Shown here: positions 41,318 to 44,113 of the stretch, in pieces
How the letters are laid out: the number at the start of each line of letters is the position of its first letter
Numbering within the stretch: the stretch's first letter is position 1
NCBI GenBank assembly: GCA_017646325.1
Contig: JAGCMU010000061.1
Coordinates: 1 to 44,113, forward strand
From: Kiritimatiellia bacterium
GTDB taxonomy: Bacteria > Verrucomicrobiota > Kiritimatiellia > RFP12 > UBA1067
Length of the DNA stretch: 44,113 nt
Direction: 5' to 3'
Program-made: the position numbers and the translations under genes
Notes under the pieces: generated by a model
Told to the model about the DNA's origin: nothing
Seen by the model: the letters and a program-made list of their open reading frames with translations, nothing else
Database searches by the model: none

Positions 41318-41455
41318 ATGAAAATGACATGGCAACCATCTAAGATCAAGCGTGCACGCAAGATCGGTTTTCGCGCTCGTATGGCAACTAAGGGCGGTCG
41401 CAAGGTTCTCGCAAGCCGCCGCGCAAAGGGCCGCAAGCGTCTTACTCAGGTCTGA
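41318..41455 (+). CDS. rpmH: 50S ribosomal protein L34
   Basis: Small basic ribosomal protein of 45 residues. The translation begins [20 protein letters not shown] and continues [20 protein letters not shown] to RLTQV; this is the L34 pattern (QPS, GFRARM, GR-x-VL-x-x-RRAKGR), with Ile where most L34 have His before GFR. Length is normal (44-47). It leads the conserved rpmH-rnpA-yidD-yidC order, behind a strong promoter and a good ribosome binding site. In many bacteria dnaA lies just upstream on the other side; here that place is taken by the glycerophosphodiesterase gene. Confidence 0.95.
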   Translation: MKMTWQPSKIKRARKIGFRARMATKGGRKVLASRRAKGRKRLTQV

Positions 41456-41472
41456 TAAATAACGGTGGAAAT

Positions 41473-41808
41473 ATGACCACGAGACTTCCCGGATCAAAGT
41501 ACAAGATTGTCTTTGACCGGGGGTTTTCGTGTCGTGGACGTTTGTTCTCGTTGTGGGTTCTCCGTTCAACACACGCCAGCAGGCAGGCTGGTGTTGTTAT
41601 TTCTAAGAAGAGTTTTCACGACGCTGTCGACCGCAATCGGGCAAAGCGCATAATGAGAGAAGGCTTTCGTTTATGCGCGAATGAATTTGCCGAAGATGTT
41701 TCGGTGATTATGGTGGGCAGGGCGTCGCTCGCAAATAAGAAAGTGCAAGACGTCCAGTCGGAGTTGCGTTATTTGGCCCGCAAATATGGTTTTCAGAAAA
41801 GCGAATAA
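41473..41808 (+). CDS. rnpA: Ribonuclease P protein component
   Basis: Protein cofactor of RNase P, which trims the 5' leader of tRNA precursors. The 111-residue basic product has the family core: SRQAGVVISKKSFHDAVDRNRAKRIMREGFR, with the RNR-x-KR-x-x-RE-x-FR signature complete, and a usual first strand (YKIVFDRGFSCRGRLFSLWVL). Start ATG at 41473 lies 17 bases after rpmH. The RNase P RNA gene is not seen in the window. Confidence 0.93.
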   Translation: MTTRLPGSKYKIVFDRGFSCRGRLFSLWVLRSTHASRQAGVVISKKSFHDAVDRNRAKRIMREGFRLCANEFAEDVSVIMVGRASLANKKVQDVQSELRYLARKYGFQKSE

Positions 41809-41817
41809 TTTTTTTAT

Positions 41818-42057
41818 ATGAAGACCTTTTTAATTTTGTGTGTGCGGGCTTATCAGGTAACATTATCGCCTCTGTTTCGAGGATGCTGCAGATTTGAACC
41901 GAGTTGCAGCAATTATGCGATAGAGGCCTTGCAGGTTCACGGTGTATTTAAAGGTTTATGGTTAACAATACGTAGGCTTTTGAGGTGTCGACCATTTGGA
42001 GGTCATGGATATGACCCCGTACCGCCCAAGGGCTGTTGTTTGAAAAGGAAAAAGTAA
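41818..42057 (+). CDS. yidD: Membrane protein insertion efficiency factor YidD
   Basis: Small membrane-associated protein that assists YidC-dependent insertion. The 79-residue product shows the typical pattern: RAYQVTLSPLFRGCCRFEPSCSNYAIEALQVHG and LLRCRPFGGHGYDPVP, with the conserved CRFxPSCSxYAxEA block. It begins nine bases after rnpA and ends two bases before yidC, so the four genes are co-transcribed. Confidence 0.95.
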   Translation: MKTFLILCVRAYQVTLSPLFRGCCRFEPSCSNYAIEALQVHGVFKGLWLTIRRLLRCRPFGGHGYDPVPPKGCCLKRKK

Positions 42058-42059
42058 AA

Positions 42060-43742
42060 ATGAATAAGCAAGAAAAGTTCATATCGCTTCTTTTTGGTTT
42101 GGCGATTATTGGATACTTCTTTTTTAATGCAAATTCCAAAAAGGCAGATGTACTTGAAGATGTGCCAGTAGCACAAACGCAAACGGCTGTCGAACAAGCT
42201 CCCGTACAAGCCGCACAAGTGCAAGTAGCTCCATCATCTACGGTCGTAGAGAAAAAGGTTTCGCATGTAAAGCCTGAAAAGATTGTCGTTTTAAAGAATA
42301 ATCTCGTGGAGGTGGAGTTCTCTTCATGGGGTGCAGTCGCGAAGAAAGCGACTCTTTTGAAGTATGCGACTTCACCTGGTAAAATTTCCGAGTCTAATCC
42401 TCCCGTATGCTTAGATTTTAAAGACGCTCCTGCCTTTGCACTTGACGGTATCGACAATTTAGCTTCTGACGCTGATTATGATGTCGTAAATCAAACGTCA
42501 AACTCTGTCACTTTTGCAAATGCTTTTATTTCCCGTACGTTTACACTCAAAGATAATTATGGAATCGCTCTTGAAGAAAAGCTTGCCGGCGAAGGAGTGA
42601 ATCGTGCGAACACCATTTCAATCGGATCTCTTTCTATGGGGACGTCAAAGAACGACATCCTTTCTGTTGACTCATGGGTAAATAAAATTGGAGCGGATGG
42701 AGATACGGTCGAACACCATAGCGAAACAGAGCCGCTTAAAGGATTGCTCGTTTCTGGCGCCGGCGGATGTGGCGGCTCTCCAAGCGGAGAAAATAAAGAC
42801 AGAATCGAACGCACTATCCTGGGTTCGCGTAAGTGGGTTGCTTTAAAGAGCCGCTTCTTTGTAACGGCCCTTGCAAAATCCTCTGATGTAAACAACGGTT
42901 TTTCTGTCGTCATAAACAACGACACAACTAAGCAAACATATTCTCCTAAATCAATTTCAGCTGCGATTTCTTTTGATAAACTTGAAAAGTCTCGATCAAT
43001 GGAATTTTTCGTAGGTCCAAAGAAGCAGTCTCTCCTTTGGGATTTAGGAATGAAAGACGTGATGGAATTTGGAATGTGGCGTTGGGTTTGTTATCCTATC
43101 GTCTGGTTCCTCAATGCATGCAATGACTTTATTATCTCAGGCTTTGGCATCGCCATTTTGATTTTGACTTTGATTCTACGCGTTATTTTCTGGCCTCTTA
43201 CCCACAAGTCTACCGTTGGTATGCGTAAGATGCAGGAGATTCAGCCAAAGATCAAAGAAGTGCGTGAAAAGTTTAAAGACAATCCTCAACGCATGAATAT
43301 GGAAATGATGGCTCTTTATCGCGAACATAAGGTAAATCCAATGTCGAGCTGTCTTCCTATGCTCGTTCAAATTCCTATCTTCATCGCGCTTTTTACGGTA
43401 CTTCGTTCCGCGGTAGAATTGCGTTATGCTCCATTCCTTTGGATTGCAGACCTTTCAGAACCTGAATGTCTCTTCCCTGAATTGTTCTCTGCAATTGGCG
43501 GGCTTAACATCCTTCCTATTCTTATGGCATTGACGATGGGGGTTCAAAGCGCATTAACCCCCAGCACGGGTGACAAGAATCAACAGCGTATGATGATGGT
43601 CATCATGCCTATCATGATGCTCGTGATGTTCTATTCCTTCCCGTCGGCGCTCTCGCTTTACTGGACGGTTTCTCAAGTCCTTTCCATTGCTCAAATGTGG
43701 TGGATTAGAAAAAACTACAACCCTGAAAATGCTCAAGCATAA
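42060..43742 (+). CDS. yidC: Membrane protein insertase YidC
   Basis: Inserts and folds inner-membrane proteins, alone or with SecYEG. The 560-residue product is of the long Gram-negative type: N-terminal membrane anchor (FISLLFGLAIIGYFFF), a Gln/Val-rich linker, a periplasmic beta-sandwich domain to about residue 330, then the five-helix insertase core with GFGIAILILTLILRVIFWPLTHKS, where the core Arg lies, the cytoplasmic coiled hairpin (MQEIQPKIKEVREKFKDNP) and MSSCLPMLVQIPIFIALF. An in-frame TTG at 42036 overlaps yidD; ATG at 42060 with AAGGAA upstream is the better start. Confidence 0.94.
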   Translation: MNKQEKFISLLFGLAIIGYFFFNANSKKADVLEDVPVAQTQTAVEQAPVQAAQVQVAPSSTVVEKKVSHVKPEKIVVLKNNLVEVEFSSWGAVAKKATLLKYATSPGKISESNPPVCLDFKDAPAFALDGIDNLASDADYDVVNQTSNSVTFANAFISRTFTLKDNYGIALEEKLAGEGVNRANTISIGSLSMGTSKNDILSVDSWVNKIGADGDTVEHHSETEPLKGLLVSGAGGCGGSPSGENKDRIERTILGSRKWVALKSRFFVTALAKSSDVNNGFSVVINNDTTKQTYSPKSISAAISFDKLEKSRSMEFFVGPKKQSLLWDLGMKDVMEFGMWRWVCYPIVWFLNACNDFIISGFGIAILILTLILRVIFWPLTHKSTVGMRKMQEIQPKIKEVREKFKDNPQRMNMEMMALYREHKVNPMSSCLPMLVQIPIFIALFTVLRSAVELRYAPFLWIADLSEPECLFPELFSAIGGLNILPILMALTMGVQSALTPSTGDKNQQRMMMVIMPIMMLVMFYSFPSALSLYWTVSQVLSIAQMWWIRKNYNPENAQA

Positions 43743-43754
43743 GGAGAATCAAGA

Positions 43755-44113
43755 ATGGCACAAGTAATTTCGACGGAAAACGCTCCAAAGGCATTGGGGC
43801 CTTACTCTCAGGCATTGAAGGTTGGAAATTTCATTTTTTGTTCAGGTCAAATTCCAATCGACCCAGCAGTAAACGATGTTGTTGCCATAACCGTAGAAGA
43901 TCAGACTCGTCAGGTTATAAAGAATCTTTCCAATGTTCTTGAAGCTGCCGGATCTTCCTTGTCAAAGGTTGTGAAGACGACTGTGTTTATTTCAGATATG
44001 AATGACTTTGCTGCAATCAACGGCGTTTATTCCGAATTGTTCGGCGATACGAAACCTGCACGCTCTTGCGTTCAGGTTGCACGTCTGCCAAAAGACGTAA
44101 AGCTTGAGATTGA
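43755..44113 (+). CDS. ridA: RidA family enamine/imine deaminase (3' partial)
   Basis: Hydrolyses reactive enamine/imine intermediates, such as those released by threonine dehydratase, to 2-oxoacids and ammonia. The visible 119 residues start MAQVISTENAPKALGPYSQA and include FIFCSGQIPIDP, TRQVIKNLSNVLEAAGSSL and the substrate-binding Arg in KPARSCVQVARLPKD. RidA proteins are about 125 residues, so only the last few are cut by the window edge. The ATG follows AAGGAG by six bases and lies 12 bases after yidC, so it is probably the last gene of the rpmH-yidC operon. Protection of branched-chain amino acid synthesis would fit ilvB/ilvN nearby. Confidence 0.93.
   Translation, partial: MAQVISTENAPKALGPYSQALKVGNFIFCSGQIPIDPAVNDVVAITVEDQTRQVIKNLSNVLEAAGSSLSKVVKTTVFISDMNDFAAINGVYSELFGDTKPARSCVQVARLPKDVKLEI

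Overview
The window looks like chromosomal DNA of a Gram-negative anaerobe or facultative anaerobe, most likely from the Planctomycetes-Verrucomicrobia-Chlamydiae group (my best guess is Kiritimatiellota or a close relative; this is inference from gene content, not a phylogenetic result). It has lipoproteins, an ExbB/ExbD pair and a beta-barrel, a peptidoglycan lipid-carrier pathway, ferrous iron uptake (FeoAB), a multiheme cytochrome, and a polysaccharide locus with DUF4838 and parallel beta-helix proteins of the kind common in that group. I found no tRNA, rRNA, insertion sequence, prophage or CRISPR array.

Layout. (1) 1-6049, + strand: a polysaccharide-processing operon of a beta-helix protein (cut at the left edge), a DUF4838 protein and a two-lobed CE15-like esterase; a radical SAM activase with a Tat-like leader converges on it (6071-6910, minus). 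(2) 7142-11521, +: rpoZ, smpB, smc, followed by an unexplained 85-bp RNA-like hairpin and a helically phased array of TGTAAAAT motifs. (3) 11905-15218, +: TPR lipoprotein, CvpA-like protein, ECF sigma factor and an ABC-2-like membrane protein. (4) 15249-18614, +: uppP, apparently read from a leaderless transcript, then grpE-dnaJ-rsmE. (5) 29290 down to 18932, minus: nine tightly packed genes (MraY homologue, secreted unknown protein, argH, exbB, exbD, heptaheme cytochrome fused to a membrane cytochrome b-like domain, apbE, acyl-CoA synthetase, membrane protein), four of the junctions being 4-bp ATGA overlaps. (6) 29486-32970, +: feoA-feoB and an outer-membrane-like protein behind a strong promoter overlapped by inverted repeats. 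(7) 33068-34303, +: argG, ending in a shared bidirectional terminator with a convergent sugar ABC permease. (8) 35912-40250, +: Sel1-repeat protein, ilvB, ilvN, an ExbD-like lipoprotein, aroE. (9) a minus-strand glycerophosphodiesterase lipoprotein, then the rpmH-rnpA-yidD-yidC cluster on +, and a RidA gene cut by the right edge.

How they work together. The left end degrades or de-esterifies glucuronate-containing glycans. The centre holds housekeeping functions (transcription, trans-translation, chromosome condensation, protein folding, ribosome modification). The long minus-strand operon combines envelope and respiratory parts: a c-type heme electron carrier with its own membrane domain, a flavin transferase and a proton-driven ExbBD motor. 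argG and argH together give the last two steps of arginine synthesis, ilvB/ilvN the first common step of branched-chain amino acid synthesis, and aroE a step of the shikimate pathway. Promoters of the sigma-70 type with 17-bp spacers are easy to see in front of rpoZ, grpE, mraY, feoA, argG, the Sel1 gene, the glycerophosphodiesterase and rpmH; a second set relies on an extended -10 (TGGTATAAT) with no clear -35.
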